Positions 17,914-26,525 of a stretch of 64,000 nt of DNA are shown here, piece after piece. Every line of letters begins with the position of its first letter. Position 1 is the first letter of the stretch. This DNA comes from Massilia solisilvae (lineage in GTDB: Bacteria > Pseudomonadota > Gammaproteobacteria > Burkholderiales > Burkholderiaceae_D). Location: contig NZ_JANUGV010000010.1 in NCBI RefSeq assembly GCF_024753215.1, positions 1 through 64,000 of the forward strand, in the 5' to 3' direction. The position numbers were made by a program, and so were the translations under genes. The notes under the pieces are model-generated. The model saw only the letters and a list, made by a program, of their open reading frames with translations, was not told the origin of the DNA and searched no databases.

Positions 17914-20397
17914 TTACTTCTTCTTCCTGCTCGTTTTGGATGCTGGCTTTTTGGCGGTCGCCATTTTGGGGGCCGCCTTTTTTGGTGCTGTTTTCCGGGC
18001 GCCGTTCCGGGCCGCAGCGCTGCTTGCCTTGCCCGCGCGTGGCGGTTTGAAGAACGCCGGCGCTTCTTCGTCGTCGGCCTGGACCGCAATGCGCTGCGGC
18101 TGCTCGCTCGATGCCGGCTTGCGCCCGCGCTTGCGCTCGGGCGACGCGGCCTGCTCATACGTGCCGATTTGCCCCGACTCCCCGAGCACCAGGTCGATCT
18201 TGCGCGACTCCAGGTCCACGCGCGCGATCTGCACGGTCACGCGGTCGGTCAGGCCAAAGCGCTTGCCGGTGCGCTCGCCACGCAGCTCGTGGCGCACTTC
18301 GTCGTACTGGAAGTAGTCGCTGCCCAGCTCCGTCACGTGCACCAGGCCCTCGACGTACAGCTCGTCGAGCTGCACGAAGATGCCGAACGGCGTCACGCCC
18401 GAAACCACGCCGGTGAACTGCTCGCCCAGCTTGTCCTTCATGTAGTAGCACTTGAGCCAGGCCTCGACATCGCGCGAGGCTTCGTCGGCGCGGCGCTCGT
18501 TGGCCGAGCAATGTACGCCGAGCGCGTCCCAGACCGTCAGGTCCTTTTCTTCCTTCTGCTTGCCCTGGGCCCGGTCCTTGGCGATCTGCTTGCGCGCCGA
18601 GTTGCTGATCGTGGTATTCAGCCTGGACAGGTCAATGTCGGTCGGCTCGTAGCGCTTGCCCTGCAGGATGGCCTTGATGGCGCGGTGGGTCAGCAGGTCG
18701 GGATAGCGACGGATCGGGCTGGTGAAATGCGCATACGCCTCGTACGCCAGGCCGAAGTGGCCGATGTTGTCCGGGCTGTACACGGCCTGCTGCATTGAAC
18801 GCAGCAGCATGGTCTGCAGCAGCTGCGCATCCGGCCGGTCTTTGATCTGCTGCATCAGCGCGGCGTAATCGGCGGCGGACGGGCTGCTGCCGCCATTCAG
18901 GTTCAGGCCGGCCTGCTTGAGGAAGGTACGCAGCTGATTCAGCTTTTCCTCGGTCGGCGTGGCGTGGATGCGGAAGGTGCCGGGGTGCTTGTGGCGGATC
19001 AGCAGGTCCGCCGCGCACACGTTCGCGGCCAGCATGCACTCCTCGATCAGCCGGTGCGCGTCGTTGCGGGTGCGCGGAATGATCTTCTCGATCTTGCCCA
19101 GCGCATTGCAGACGATGTAGGTCTCGGTGGTCTCGAAGTCGATCGCGCCGCGCTCCTGGCGTGCCTTGAGCAGCGCGTGGAACACGTCGTTCAGGTTGAG
19201 CAGGTGCGGCACGATCGATTCGCGGCGCCGTGCCTGCTGCCCTTTCGGCTCGGCCAGGATCTCGGCCACCTCGTTGTAGGTCAGGCGCGCGGCCGAGTGC
19301 ATCACCGCCGGATAGAACTGGTAGGCCTCGACCTCGCCCTTGGCGGTGACCACCATGTCGCACACCAGCGTAAGCCGGTCCACGTTCGGGTTGAGCGAAC
19401 ACAGGCCGTTGGACAGCTTCTCGGGCAGCATCGGGATCACGCGGCGCGGGAAGTACACCGAAGTGCTGCGTTCGAGCGCGTCCTTGTCCAGCGCGTCGTT
19501 GGGCTTGACGTAGTGGCTCACGTCGGCAATCGCGACCAGCAGGCGGTAGCCTTTCGCACGGCCGATCTTGACCGGCTCGCAGTACACGGCGTCGTCAAAG
19601 TCGCGCGCGTCTTCGCCGTCGATGGTCACGAGCGGCACGTCGCGCAGGTCGACGCGGTCGCCCATGTCGGCCTCGCGCACTTCCGACGGCAGCCTGGCGG
19701 CCTGCCTGGTGGCGCCACTGGAGAAGATGTGCGGCACGCCGAACTTGCGCACCGCGATCTCGATTTCCATGCCGGGGTCGTCCAGCTCGCCCAGCACCTC
19801 GGCGATCTTGCCGGTCGGTTGCTGGAAGCGCGAAGGCTGCTCGATCAGCTCCACACTGACCACCTGGCCTTCCTTGGCCTTGCCGGGCGAACCGACGATC
19901 AGCACGTCGCGGCTGATGCGCTTGTCCTCGGGCGAGACGACCCACACGCCGCCTTCGTTCAGCAGACGGCCGATGATGTGGGTGTTGCCGCGCTCGACCA
20001 CCTCGACGATGGTGCCCTCGGGGCGGCCACGGCGGTCGGTGCCGGTGACGCGTGCCAGCACGCGGTCGCCGTTGAGCACCTTCTGCATTTCCTTATCGTT
20101 GAGGAACAGATCTTCGCTGCCGTCGTCCGGGATCACGAAACCGTAGCCGTCGCGGTGCGCGCTGATGCGCCCGGCCACAAAGCCGGAGTGGTCGGCCAGC
20201 GCGTAATGGCCGCTGACATCCGTGCGCAGCTGGCCATCGCGCTCCATCGCATTCAGGCGGCGCGTGAGCACTTCCTGCGCAGCTGGTTTGACCTTGAGGA
20301 GCCGCGCCAGGGCATTGAAGTCCAGGGCCTCGCCGGTTTCGCGGAAGACGGCGAGGATCTCCTCGCGGCTGGGAATGGTATGAGTAGGTTGCTTCAA
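17914..20397 (-). CDS. rnr: Ribonuclease R
   Basis: 3'-5' exoribonuclease degrading structured RNA. 827 residues: N-terminal helix-turn-helix (about 1-85), cold-shock domains (GYGFVIPDDGSEDLFLND), the RNB catalytic domain with DGEDARDFDDAVYCE (metal-binding Asp cluster) and a C-terminal S1 domain (GEQFTGVVSGVTPFGIFVQLDE). It ends in a long Lys/Ala-rich tail (from about residue 745) that normally binds RNA or ribosomes. Transcribed away from the tRNA-Leu cluster and ahead of rlmB. Confidence 0.97.
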   Translation of the reverse strand: MKQPTHTIPSREEILAVFRETGEALDFNALARLLKVKPAAQEVLTRRLNAMERDGQLRTDVSGHYALADHSGFVAGRISAHRDGYGFVIPDDGSEDLFLNDKEMQKVLNGDRVLARVTGTDRRGRPEGTIVEVVERGNTHIIGRLLNEGGVWVVSPEDKRISRDVLIVGSPGKAKEGQVVSVELIEQPSRFQQPTGKIAEVLGELDDPGMEIEIAVRKFGVPHIFSSGATRQAARLPSEVREADMGDRVDLRDVPLVTIDGEDARDFDDAVYCEPVKIGRAKGYRLLVAIADVSHYVKPNDALDKDALERSTSVYFPRRVIPMLPEKLSNGLCSLNPNVDRLTLVCDMVVTAKGEVEAYQFYPAVMHSAARLTYNEVAEILAEPKGQQARRRESIVPHLLNLNDVFHALLKARQERGAIDFETTETYIVCNALGKIEKIIPRTRNDAHRLIEECMLAANVCAADLLIRHKHPGTFRIHATPTEEKLNQLRTFLKQAGLNLNGGSSPSAADYAALMQQIKDRPDAQLLQTMLLRSMQQAVYSPDNIGHFGLAYEAYAHFTSPIRRYPDLLTHRAIKAILQGKRYEPTDIDLSRLNTTISNSARKQIAKDRAQGKQKEEKDLTVWDALGVHCSANERRADEASRDVEAWLKCYYMKDKLGEQFTGVVSGVTPFGIFVQLDELYVEGLVHVTELGSDYFQYDEVRHELRGERTGKRFGLTDRVTVQIARVDLESRKIDLVLGESGQIGTYEQAASPERKRGRKPASSEQPQRIAVQADDEEAPAFFKPPRAGKASSAAARNGARKTAPKKAAPKMATAKKPASKTSRKKK

Positions 20398-20535
20398 ATC
20401 GTTTTGTTTTTTCCGTAAAGTTGCGCCAGTCCGGCTGGCGCGTCAGATCACATTGACACGTAGACACGCATAGTGTAACGGAGTACCACTGGATTCGCCT
20501 AACGAACAGTGCTCGGGAATTTCTCGCGGGGGTCT

Positions 20536-20563
20536 TTGACTTTTGCAATGGTTCCGCTATAAT
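20536..20563 (+). promoter_or_regulatory. Sigma70 promoter of the tRNA-Leu cluster
   Basis: TTGACT (20536-20541), 16-nt spacer, perfect TATAAT (20558-20563), followed by a GC-rich discriminator (CTCGGCC) as found at stringently controlled stable-RNA promoters. About 30 nt ahead of the first tRNA-Leu. Confidence 0.85.
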
Positions 20564-20600
20564 CTCGGCCTCGGCAGCGATGCCGCGTAGTTGAAGCAGT

Positions 20601-20685
20601 GCCCACGTGGCGGAATTGGTAGACGCGCATGGTTCAGGTCCATGTGCCGCGAGGTGTGGGGGTTCGAGTCCCTCCGTGGGCACCA
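20601..20685 (+). tRNA. tRNA-Leu(CAG), copy 1
   Basis: 85 nt with encoded CCA. Acceptor arms GCCCACG/CGTGGGC pair perfectly, the anticodon loop GGTTCAGGTCC gives CAG, and there is a long class II variable arm and the T loop GGTTCGAGTCC. Confidence 0.95.
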
Positions 20686-20724
20686 AACTCTACCGGAATT
20701 GATTGTCGTATGTAGCATTGCAGT

Positions 20725-20809
20725 GCCCACGTGGCGGAATTGGTAGACGCGCATGGTTCAGGTCCATGTGCCGCGAGGTGTGGGGGTTCGAGTCCCTCCG
20801 TGGGCACCA
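20725..20809 (+). tRNA. tRNA-Leu(CAG), copy 2
   Basis: Identical over its full 85 nt to the copy at 20601-20685. The spacer between copies 1 and 2 is 39 nt and unrelated except for a shared CAGT directly before each tRNA. Confidence 0.95.
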
Positions 20810-20880
20810 CAAGCAGCAGTTGTAGGCTGGGCAGATTCTGCCCACGCGGAAGTAAGAGCAGCGTTAGCAGTACAAGCAGT

Positions 20881-20965
20881 GCCCACGTGGCGGAATTGGT
20901 AGACGCGCATGGTTCAGGTCCATGTGCCGCGAGGTGTGGGGGTTCGAGTCCCTCCGTGGGCACCA
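20881..20965 (+). tRNA. tRNA-Leu(CAG), copy 3
   Basis: Third identical 85-nt copy, again preceded by GCAGT, 71 nt after copy 2. The three share one upstream promoter and one downstream terminator, so they form one polycistronic tRNA transcript. Confidence 0.95.
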
Positions 20966-20988
20966 AATCTACTGGCAGCAGCCGGCGC

Positions 20989-21026
20989 AAAACGCCGCAA
21001 TCTTTGCAAAAGGATTGCGGCGTTTT
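20989..21026. terminator. Bidirectional terminator between tRNA-Leu cluster and cueR
   Basis: AAAACGCCGCAATC and GATTGCGGCGTTTT are perfect 14-nt inverted arms around a 10-nt loop. A/T runs on both sides let it end the tRNA transcript (plus) and cueR (minus, stop at 21043). Confidence 0.9.
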
Positions 21027-21042
21027 GCGTTTGGCGGTCCGC

Positions 21043-21459
21043 CTACCCCGCCAGGTCATCCAGGATCGGGCATTCAGAGCGGCCGTCGCCGTGGCAGGAC
21101 GAGGCCAGCCGTTCCAGCGTGCGGCGCATCGACTCCAGCTCGGCGATCTTCTGGTTCAGTTCCTCGATATGCCGGTGCGCCAGTGCGCGCACGTCGGCGC
21201 TGGCGCGATGCTTGTCCTGCCACAGCGCGAGCAGGTCGCCGATCTGCTCCAGCGAAAAGCCGAGCGCGCGGGCACGGTGGATAAACTGCAGCACCTGCAC
21301 ATCCTGCTGGTTGTAGAGGCGGTAGCCGGCGTCGGTCCGGCGCGCCTCGCCGATCAGGCCAATGGACTCGTAGTGCCGGATCATCTTGGCCGTCACGCCC
21401 GATGCCTTGGCCGCTTCGCCAATGTTCAGGTTCCTGGTTTCACTCGCGGTGCACGACAT
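21043..21459 (-). CDS. cueR: Copper-responsive MerR-family regulator CueR
   Basis: 138 residues. The N-terminal winged helix reads NIGEAAKASGVTAKMIRHYE (about 12-31), followed by the MerR dimerisation helix. The Cu(I) loop has Cys122 and Cys130 in CHGDGRSECPI, spaced as in CueR and unlike the three-Cys MerR mercury site. GGAGGG precedes the ATG. Its own MerR-type promoter with a 19-nt spacer lies just upstream. No copper ATPase or chaperone gene is adjacent, so its main targets lie elsewhere. Confidence 0.92.
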   Translation of the reverse strand: MSCTASETRNLNIGEAAKASGVTAKMIRHYESIGLIGEARRTDAGYRLYNQQDVQVLQFIHRARALGFSLEQIGDLLALWQDKHRASADVRALAHRHIEELNQKIAELESMRRTLERLASSCHGDGRSECPILDDLAG

Positions 21460-21489
21460 CGCCGCCCTCCGTTCTCATCTCGATAATTC

Positions 21490-21520
21490 AGGATACACCT
21501 TCCCATGATGGTAAGGTCAA
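21490..21520 (-). promoter_or_regulatory. MerR-type promoter and CueR operator
   Basis: Minus strand: TTGACC (21515-21520), a long 19-nt spacer and TATCCT (21490-21495). The spacer holds the dyad ACCTTCC-N7-GTAAGGT (21497-21517 in plus orientation, one mismatch). An overlong spacer with an embedded dyad is the hallmark of MerR-activated promoters. It points at cueR itself, so autoregulation is expected. Confidence 0.85.
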
Positions 21521-21524
21521 GCCC

Positions 21525-21552
21525 TTGACTTGCCGTACCATCGGTTTATGCT
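21525..21552 (+). promoter_or_regulatory. Putative sigma70 promoter facing away from cueR
   Basis: TTGACT (21525-21530), 16-nt spacer, TATGCT (21547-21552). The expected start lies only a few nucleotides before the ATG at 21563, so any transcript would be nearly leaderless. The -35 lies 7 nt from the CueR operator. Confidence 0.4.
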
Positions 21553-21562
21553 GAGCCTGCAT

Positions 21563-21757
21563 ATGAAGACCATCGCCGCCCTCCTCCTCGCCTTGCATGT
21601 TGCCGCCGCCGTGGCCGGCCCGGCGCCCTGGTTCCAATGGCGCAGCAAGGTGGATGGCCAGCTCGCCTGCTCGCAGACGCCGCTGGGGCCGGGCTGGGAA
21701 AAGGCGTTTGGCCCCTATCAGGACAGCCATTGCACGAAAAGAATTAGCCAGAAATAA
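21563..21757 (+). CDS. Small exported protein of unknown function
   Basis: 64 residues. It begins with a clear signal peptide (MKTIAALLLALHVAAAVAG), followed by a 45-residue mature part, APWFQWRSKVDGQLACSQ onward, with two cysteines that could pair. There is no good ribosome-binding site and the predicted promoter would give a near-leaderless mRNA, so expression is uncertain. It is divergent from cueR, which makes a copper-linked periplasmic role conceivable but unproven. Confidence 0.5.
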   Translation: MKTIAALLLALHVAAAVAGPAPWFQWRSKVDGQLACSQTPLGPGWEKAFGPYQDSHCTKRISQK

Positions 21758-21792
21758 TCGAGCTGCACCGCATTTCTACCGAGGGAGAAACC

Positions 21793-22359
21793 ATGTTTAC
21801 GAATCCGGAACAATTTGCATCCGCCACCAAGACCCTGTTCGAACTGCAGACCCAGACCTTCAACGCGCTCGCCAACAAGGCGGTACAAGGGGTGCAGCAG
21901 GTGGTGGCACTGAACCTGCAGGCGGCCAAGGATTCGGCGCAGGGCGCGCTGGCGGTCGGCAAGGAACTCAGCCAGGCGAAAGATCCGCAGCAGGCGCTGG
22001 CAGCGGTTTCCTCCGGCGTGCAGCCGGGGATGGCGGGCGCGGCGACTTACGGCGCGGAGCTCAAACAGGTGGTCGATGACATCCTGCGCGAATTCCGCGA
22101 TGCCGCCGATACGCACGTGCACGAAGCGAAGAACACGCTCACGGCGCTGATCCACGATGTGACGCAAAACGTGAAGCCGGGGTCCGAGAACGCGGTGGAG
22201 ATCATCAAGGCCGCCATCGACAATGCATTCGCTGGCTACGAAAAGGTAACGCAGTCCACGCGCGACGCGGTGCGTGCGGTCGAAGAACAGGTGGCCAAGG
22301 CCACCGAGCTGGTGTCGCCGGGGATGGGCAAGGCTGCTGCCACCGCGAAGGACGACTAA
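21793..22359 (+). CDS. phaP: Phasin family protein
   Basis: 188 residues, amphipathic helical. MFTNPEQFASATKTLFELQTQ and the run FNALANKAVQGVQQVVALNLQAAK match the phasin_2 family of Burkholderiales, coating polyhydroxyalkanoate granules. GAGGGAGAAACC precedes the ATG. The C-terminus is rich in Ala/Lys. Other phasin-like proteins exist in these genomes, so the exact PhaP number cannot be given. Followed by a REP-like repeat. Confidence 0.85.
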   Translation: MFTNPEQFASATKTLFELQTQTFNALANKAVQGVQQVVALNLQAAKDSAQGALAVGKELSQAKDPQQALAAVSSGVQPGMAGAATYGAELKQVVDDILREFRDAADTHVHEAKNTLTALIHDVTQNVKPGSENAVEIIKAAIDNAFAGYEKVTQSTRDAVRAVEEQVAKATELVSPGMGKAAATAKDD

Positions 22360-22362
22360 GCT

Positions 22363-22474
22363 GCCGTCGTCCCGCGAATCCTCGGCGGCCCCGCCATGCT
22401 CTGCCGCCCGTCAGATGGGGGCCGACGGCTAACTCAAGCTCAGCATGGATCCCGGCCTACGCCGGGATGACGGA
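22363..22474. repeat. REP-like inverted palindrome pair
   Basis: GCCGTCGTCCCGCGAATCC on the left and, on the right, AGCTCAGCATGGATCCCGG followed by CCTACGCCGGGATGACGG. It matches the right-hand unit at 17122-17151 in layout and core. It separates the phasin gene from the T6SS locus. Confidence 0.75.
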
Positions 22475-22513
22475 GCATAGTTTGGCGGGCGGATGGGGAA
22501 GCTATTGCATCGC

Positions 22514-23497
22514 TTACCGCTCGACTCCCAGCAGTTCATCCAGCCGTGCCAGCGCCGCGTCGTCCTTGATGACGGCGCGCAGCCACAGGTGCAGCGGCTG
22601 CTCACCCCAGTTGGCGGCCTTCTCGGCCAGGTAGGCCACCGGGCTGTGCGGTTCGGTGCGGCGGAAGTACTCGGCCACGATGCGCAGCTGCGCCAGCGCC
22701 TGCGCGCGGTTCTGGATCGGCCCCGACGAAATCGCCCGCGGCGCCGGCCCGTCTGCCGCTTCCACCGGCGCATCGGGCGCGGCTTCCGGCAACGCCCCGG
22801 CCTCGCGCGCGGCCGGCGTCACGAAATGGATCAGGCTTTGCAGGGCCGCCTTGGCTGACGACAGGCTTGGCCCCTCCTGTCCGACACGGTCATCGACCAC
22901 GCGTTCCAGGTCCGCCAGCGCGGCCGCGCAGTGGTCGCAGTCGAGCATGAGCTGCTGGTAGAAGGCGCGCGAACTGCGCCGCCGCGCCGCCTCCAGCTCC
23001 TCGCCCTGCTCGCCGGCGTGCGACCGGGCGAGCTCGAAGTCCTTCATCGAATGACCTGCCGGACCTTCGGTGATGGGGATCTCGAGGATCATTTGCGGCG
23101 CGCGGGTGGCGATCCAGTGGAGGTTGCCGATGCGCTGGTCGAACCCGCCCTCGTCCGGCAAGGGATACACGTCATCCCAGTAGCGTTCGCACAGCGCGCC
23201 GATCAGCAACAGGCTGTCGGCCAGGCCGCGCAGGCCGCTCGTCTTCGCGCTGGCCTCGGCCAGCCACACGGCCAGCTGCAGGTCCTTGCTGCGCTTTTCG
23301 ATCAGTTCCGCGCAGCGCTTTGCGACGAACTTCCAGTCCGCTTCCTTGAGCGTGGTGACCCACGCGCCCTGCTCCAGGGTTGGATCGTCCGCGCGGCGCG
23401 CATTGGCAATCGCGTCCAGCTCCGGCGAGAACGCCAGGTTCTCGCCGCAGGGCTGCGCCTCGCTGATGGGCGCGAGCAGCTGTTCGATGTTGAGCAT
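22514..23497 (-). CDS. tssA: T6SS protein TssA
   Basis: Cap/priming protein of the T6SS baseplate and sheath. 327 residues. The ImpA_N domain occupies about 8-130 (LLAPISEAQPCGENLAFSPELDAI, WVTTLKEADWKFVAKRCAELIEKRSKDLQLAVWLAEA). After an Ala/Pro linker the C-terminus (AQALAQLRIVAEYFRRTEPHSPVAYL, AANWGEQPLHLWLRAVIKD) is the form often called VasJ/TssA C-terminal. Last gene of the tssB-led minus-strand unit, 9 nt after tssH. Confidence 0.93.
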   Translation of the reverse strand: MLNIEQLLAPISEAQPCGENLAFSPELDAIANARRADDPTLEQGAWVTTLKEADWKFVAKRCAELIEKRSKDLQLAVWLAEASAKTSGLRGLADSLLLIGALCERYWDDVYPLPDEGGFDQRIGNLHWIATRAPQMILEIPITEGPAGHSMKDFELARSHAGEQGEELEAARRRSSRAFYQQLMLDCDHCAAALADLERVVDDRVGQEGPSLSSAKAALQSLIHFVTPAAREAGALPEAAPDAPVEAADGPAPRAISSGPIQNRAQALAQLRIVAEYFRRTEPHSPVAYLAEKAANWGEQPLHLWLRAVIKDDAALARLDELLGVER

Positions 23498-23506
23498 GAT
23501 GCCTCC

Positions 23507-26143
23507 TTACGCCGCTTCGATGGCGTACTTGAATTTTCCCGTCTTGGTCGCGCTGACCTTGATGCGAGCGATCGTGCCGCCTTCGGCCATCGTTGCGAGC
23601 ACCGTGTCCGCGATCTCGGGCAGCAGCGTGCCGTTGAGGATGGTGTCCACGTTGCGCGCGCCGGAATCGACCTCGGTGCAGCGCGACAGGACGGCGTCCA
23701 CCAGCGCGTCGTCATACCTGAACTCGGCCTGGTGGTTGTCGGCCACGCGCTGCTGGATGCGATCGAGCTTGAGACGAATGATGTTGGCCAGGACGTCGTC
23801 GTTGATCGGGTAGAACGGCACCACCGCAAGCCGGCCGAGGAAGGCCGGCTTGAACTGCTTGACCAGGTAAGGGCGCACCAGCTCGGCCAGTTGCTCGGGC
23901 GTCGGCTGTTCCGCCACCGGCTTGTTCAGGCAGGCCTGCATGATCTGGCTCGACGCAACGTTCGAGGTGAGGATGATGATCGTATTGCGAAAGTCGATCT
24001 GGCGTCCTTCGGCATCGTCCATCACGCCTTTGTCGAAGACCTGGAAGAACAGTTCGAGCACGTCGGCGTGGGCCTTCTCCACTTCGTCCAGCAGCACCAC
24101 GCTGTACGGGTTGCGGCGCACCGCCTCGGTCAGCACGCCGCCTTCGCCATAGCCCACATAGCCCGGGGGCGAACCCTTCAGGCCCGAGACGCTGTGCGCT
24201 TCCTGGTACTCGCTCATATTGATGGTGATGAGCTTGCGCTTGCCGCCGTACAGCAGGTCGGCCAGCGCGAGCGCCGTTTCGGTCTTGCCCACGCCCGAGG
24301 TGCCAACGAACAGGAACACGCCCTTCGGCTTGTTCGGGTCGTCCATGTTCGCGCGCGATGTGCGCACGCGCTGGGCGACGACGCCGGTCGCCTGCTTCTG
24401 GCCGAGGATGCGTTCGTCCAGCAGCGCCTGCAGGTTCATCACCGTCTTGATCTCGTCCTTGACCATCCGGCCGAGCGGGATGCCGGTCCAGCTGGCGACG
24501 ATCCCGGCAACCGTGTGGCCATCCACCTGCACCGGCACCATCGGCATTTCGCCCTGCAGTGCGCGCAGTTCCTCCAGCATCGCGGCCAGCGCCTGGCGGT
24601 CGCCCTCTCCCGTTTCGAGGCCGGCGCGCAGCGCGTGGATGCGCGCGACGATGGCCTGCTCGCTTTCCCAGCGCTGCTGGTGCTGCTGTCGCTCGCCGTC
24701 CAGCCGGGCGCGCTCCGAGCGCAGCGCGGCGAGCTTCACGGCGTGATCCGCCCCGGCGCTTTCCTCCCGCGCCAGCGCGGTGATCTGCGCATCGAGCTGT
24801 TCGAGCTTGCGGGTGCTGTTCTCCAGCAGCGCCGGGGTTGCGTTCTGGCCCAGCGCGACCTTGGCGCAGGCGGTATCGAGCACGCTGATCGCCTTGTCCG
24901 GCAGCTGGCGACCGCTGATGTACCGGTGCGACAGGCGAACCGCTTCCTGGATCGCCTCGTCGTAGATGCGCACGTTGAAGTGCTTTTCCATGAGCGGCGC
25001 CATCCCGCGCAGCATGGCGCAGGCGGTTTCCTCGTCGGGTTCCTCGACCTTCACCACCTGGAAACGGCGCGCGAGCGCGGCGTCCTTCTCGAAGTACTTC
25101 TTGTACTCGCCCCAGGTGGTGGCCGCGATCGTGCGCAGCTCGCCACGCGCGAGCGCCGGCTTGAGCAGGTTGGCGGCGTCGTTCTGGCCGGCCGAGCCGC
25201 CCGCGCCGATCATGGTGTGCGCCTCGTCGATGAACAGGATGATGGGATGCAGGCTCTTCTTCACCTCATCGATCACGTTCTTCAGGCGGTTCTCGAACTC
25301 GCCCTTGACGCTGGCGCCGGCCTGCAGCAGGCCCATGTCCAGCGTGTGGATCTCCACGCCACGCAGCACCTCGGGCACGTCGTCGCTGGCAATGCGCAGC
25401 GCCAGTCCCTCGACCACGGCGGTCTTGCCCACGCCAGCCTCGCCGGTCAGGATGGGGTTGTTCTGGCGGCGGCGCATCAGGATGTCGATCGCTTGCCGGA
25501 TCTCGGGGTCGCGGCCGATCACCGGGTCCACCTTGCCCTCGCGCGCGCGCTGGGTCAGGCAGGTGGTGAACTGGTCCAGCGCAGGCGTCTTGTTCGGGGC
25601 CTGGGCTTCCAGCTCGGTGACGGGGTCGGCGCAAGTTGCGGCCGGCGCCTGTTGCACCGCTGCCGCTTCGTCGGAGCCGCGCGTGAGCCGGTCGAAATCG
25701 TGCTTGAGACGATCGAGCGGGAACCTGGCAAAGTTCTTCGACGAGCGCTGGGCGAGCTGCGCCAGGTCCGGCTCGGTGAGCAGCGCTAGCAGCAGGTGGC
25801 CGCTGCGAATCTGGTTCGGCACGCCGTTGCCGAGCGAGGCGATCAGCCAGGCGTGCTCGAACAGCGTGGGCAGGTGCTTCGAAAACACCGGGGTTCGTGC
25901 GCTGCCGGTGGCAAAGCGCGATATCTCGTTGCGCAGGTCGGTCTCCAGCCCCGTGGTGCTGATGTCGCAGTGGCGGGCAATCACGGCAAAGTCGCTGGCC
26001 GGCTGCTCCAGCAGCGCCAGGAACAGGTGCTCGACGTCGACTTCGTACTGGCCCAGTCCCACGCAGATGTTGGCGGCGCGCGTGGCGGCCACGCGGGTGG
26101 TGTCGTTGAGTTTGCCGATCAGTGTTTTAAGATTGATGTCCAT
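23507..26143 (-). CDS. tssH: T6SS sheath-recycling ATPase TssH (ClpV)
   Basis: AAA+ unfoldase that disassembles contracted TssB/TssC sheaths. 878 residues; the start MDINLKTLIGKLND is chosen from the family N-terminus. The N-domain is about 1-160, Walker A of the first ATPase GEAGVGKT (234-241), Walker B with IILFIDEAHTMIGAGGSAGQ, the middle coiled-coil about 410-520 and the second ATPase with GTSGVGKTETALALADLLYGG. The GG signature AGGSAGQNDAANLLKP separates ClpV from ClpB. The start overlaps the end of the preceding small gene by 17 nt. Confidence 0.96.
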   Translation of the reverse strand: MDINLKTLIGKLNDTTRVAATRAANICVGLGQYEVDVEHLFLALLEQPASDFAVIARHCDISTTGLETDLRNEISRFATGSARTPVFSKHLPTLFEHAWLIASLGNGVPNQIRSGHLLLALLTEPDLAQLAQRSSKNFARFPLDRLKHDFDRLTRGSDEAAAVQQAPAATCADPVTELEAQAPNKTPALDQFTTCLTQRAREGKVDPVIGRDPEIRQAIDILMRRRQNNPILTGEAGVGKTAVVEGLALRIASDDVPEVLRGVEIHTLDMGLLQAGASVKGEFENRLKNVIDEVKKSLHPIILFIDEAHTMIGAGGSAGQNDAANLLKPALARGELRTIAATTWGEYKKYFEKDAALARRFQVVKVEEPDEETACAMLRGMAPLMEKHFNVRIYDEAIQEAVRLSHRYISGRQLPDKAISVLDTACAKVALGQNATPALLENSTRKLEQLDAQITALAREESAGADHAVKLAALRSERARLDGERQQHQQRWESEQAIVARIHALRAGLETGEGDRQALAAMLEELRALQGEMPMVPVQVDGHTVAGIVASWTGIPLGRMVKDEIKTVMNLQALLDERILGQKQATGVVAQRVRTSRANMDDPNKPKGVFLFVGTSGVGKTETALALADLLYGGKRKLITINMSEYQEAHSVSGLKGSPPGYVGYGEGGVLTEAVRRNPYSVVLLDEVEKAHADVLELFFQVFDKGVMDDAEGRQIDFRNTIIILTSNVASSQIMQACLNKPVAEQPTPEQLAELVRPYLVKQFKPAFLGRLAVVPFYPINDDVLANIIRLKLDRIQQRVADNHQAEFRYDDALVDAVLSRCTEVDSGARNVDTILNGTLLPEIADTVLATMAEGGTIARIKVSATKTGKFKYAIEAA

Positions 26144-26525
26144 GACCGTCCTTTGCCTTGTTATCTGAGGCCGGGTTCGCAGCGCGGCAGCCCGCGGAAG
26201 TATCAGCTTCGGTTCCTCTCTCAGCGCAGAGAGTGGCCTGGTAGGGGATTTCAAGCACGACGGGTTCGGCTACGCCGCGGTAGTGGCACACCAAATGGAG
26301 ATGTTCTTTCGCAGCCTTTGCGTTGGCCTGCTCCAGTTCGAGTTGCCACTCCGACGTCGCAAGGTCGGGCATCAGGATGCCCCGCCGCTCAATCGGTCCG
26401 TCAAACACCTCGGCCCGCTCCAGGCTTTGATTCTGCTTTTGAGGACAGGAGACGAGATCCTGCGCACAAGCTGAGCCACCGCCGAACAGGCACGCAAACA
26501 AAAGCAGATATCTACTCCACGACAT
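26127..26525 (-). CDS. STY0301 family protein, probable periplasmic immunity protein
   Basis: 132 residues with an N-terminal signal sequence (SRYLLLFACLFGGGSACAQ). The mature part has four cysteines, including LVSCPQ and LVCHYRG, which probably form disulfides. It resembles STY0301-family proteins, which in my recollection lie beside BPSL0067-type genes in T6SS regions. It overlaps the stop of the upstream effector gene by 14 nt, as effector/immunity pairs do. A periplasmic location fits protection of peptidoglycan from the amidase. Function is inferred from neighbour and location; visibly less GC-rich than the tss genes. Confidence 0.75.
   Translation of the reverse strand: MSWSRYLLLFACLFGGGSACAQDLVSCPQKQNQSLERAEVFDGPIERRGILMPDLATSEWQLELEQANAKAAKEHLHLVCHYRGVAEPVVLEIPYQATLCAERGTEADTSAGCRAANPASDNKAKDGHGHQS

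Noticed and set aside
17152..20418. Long plus-strand frames opposite rlmB and rnr
   Set aside because: Low-complexity antisense reading with no signal peptide, ribosome site or motif; the minus-strand genes are certain.
22931..26168. Long plus-strand frames opposite tssH
   Set aside because: Shadow frames of the ClpV gene, which is unmistakable on the minus strand.
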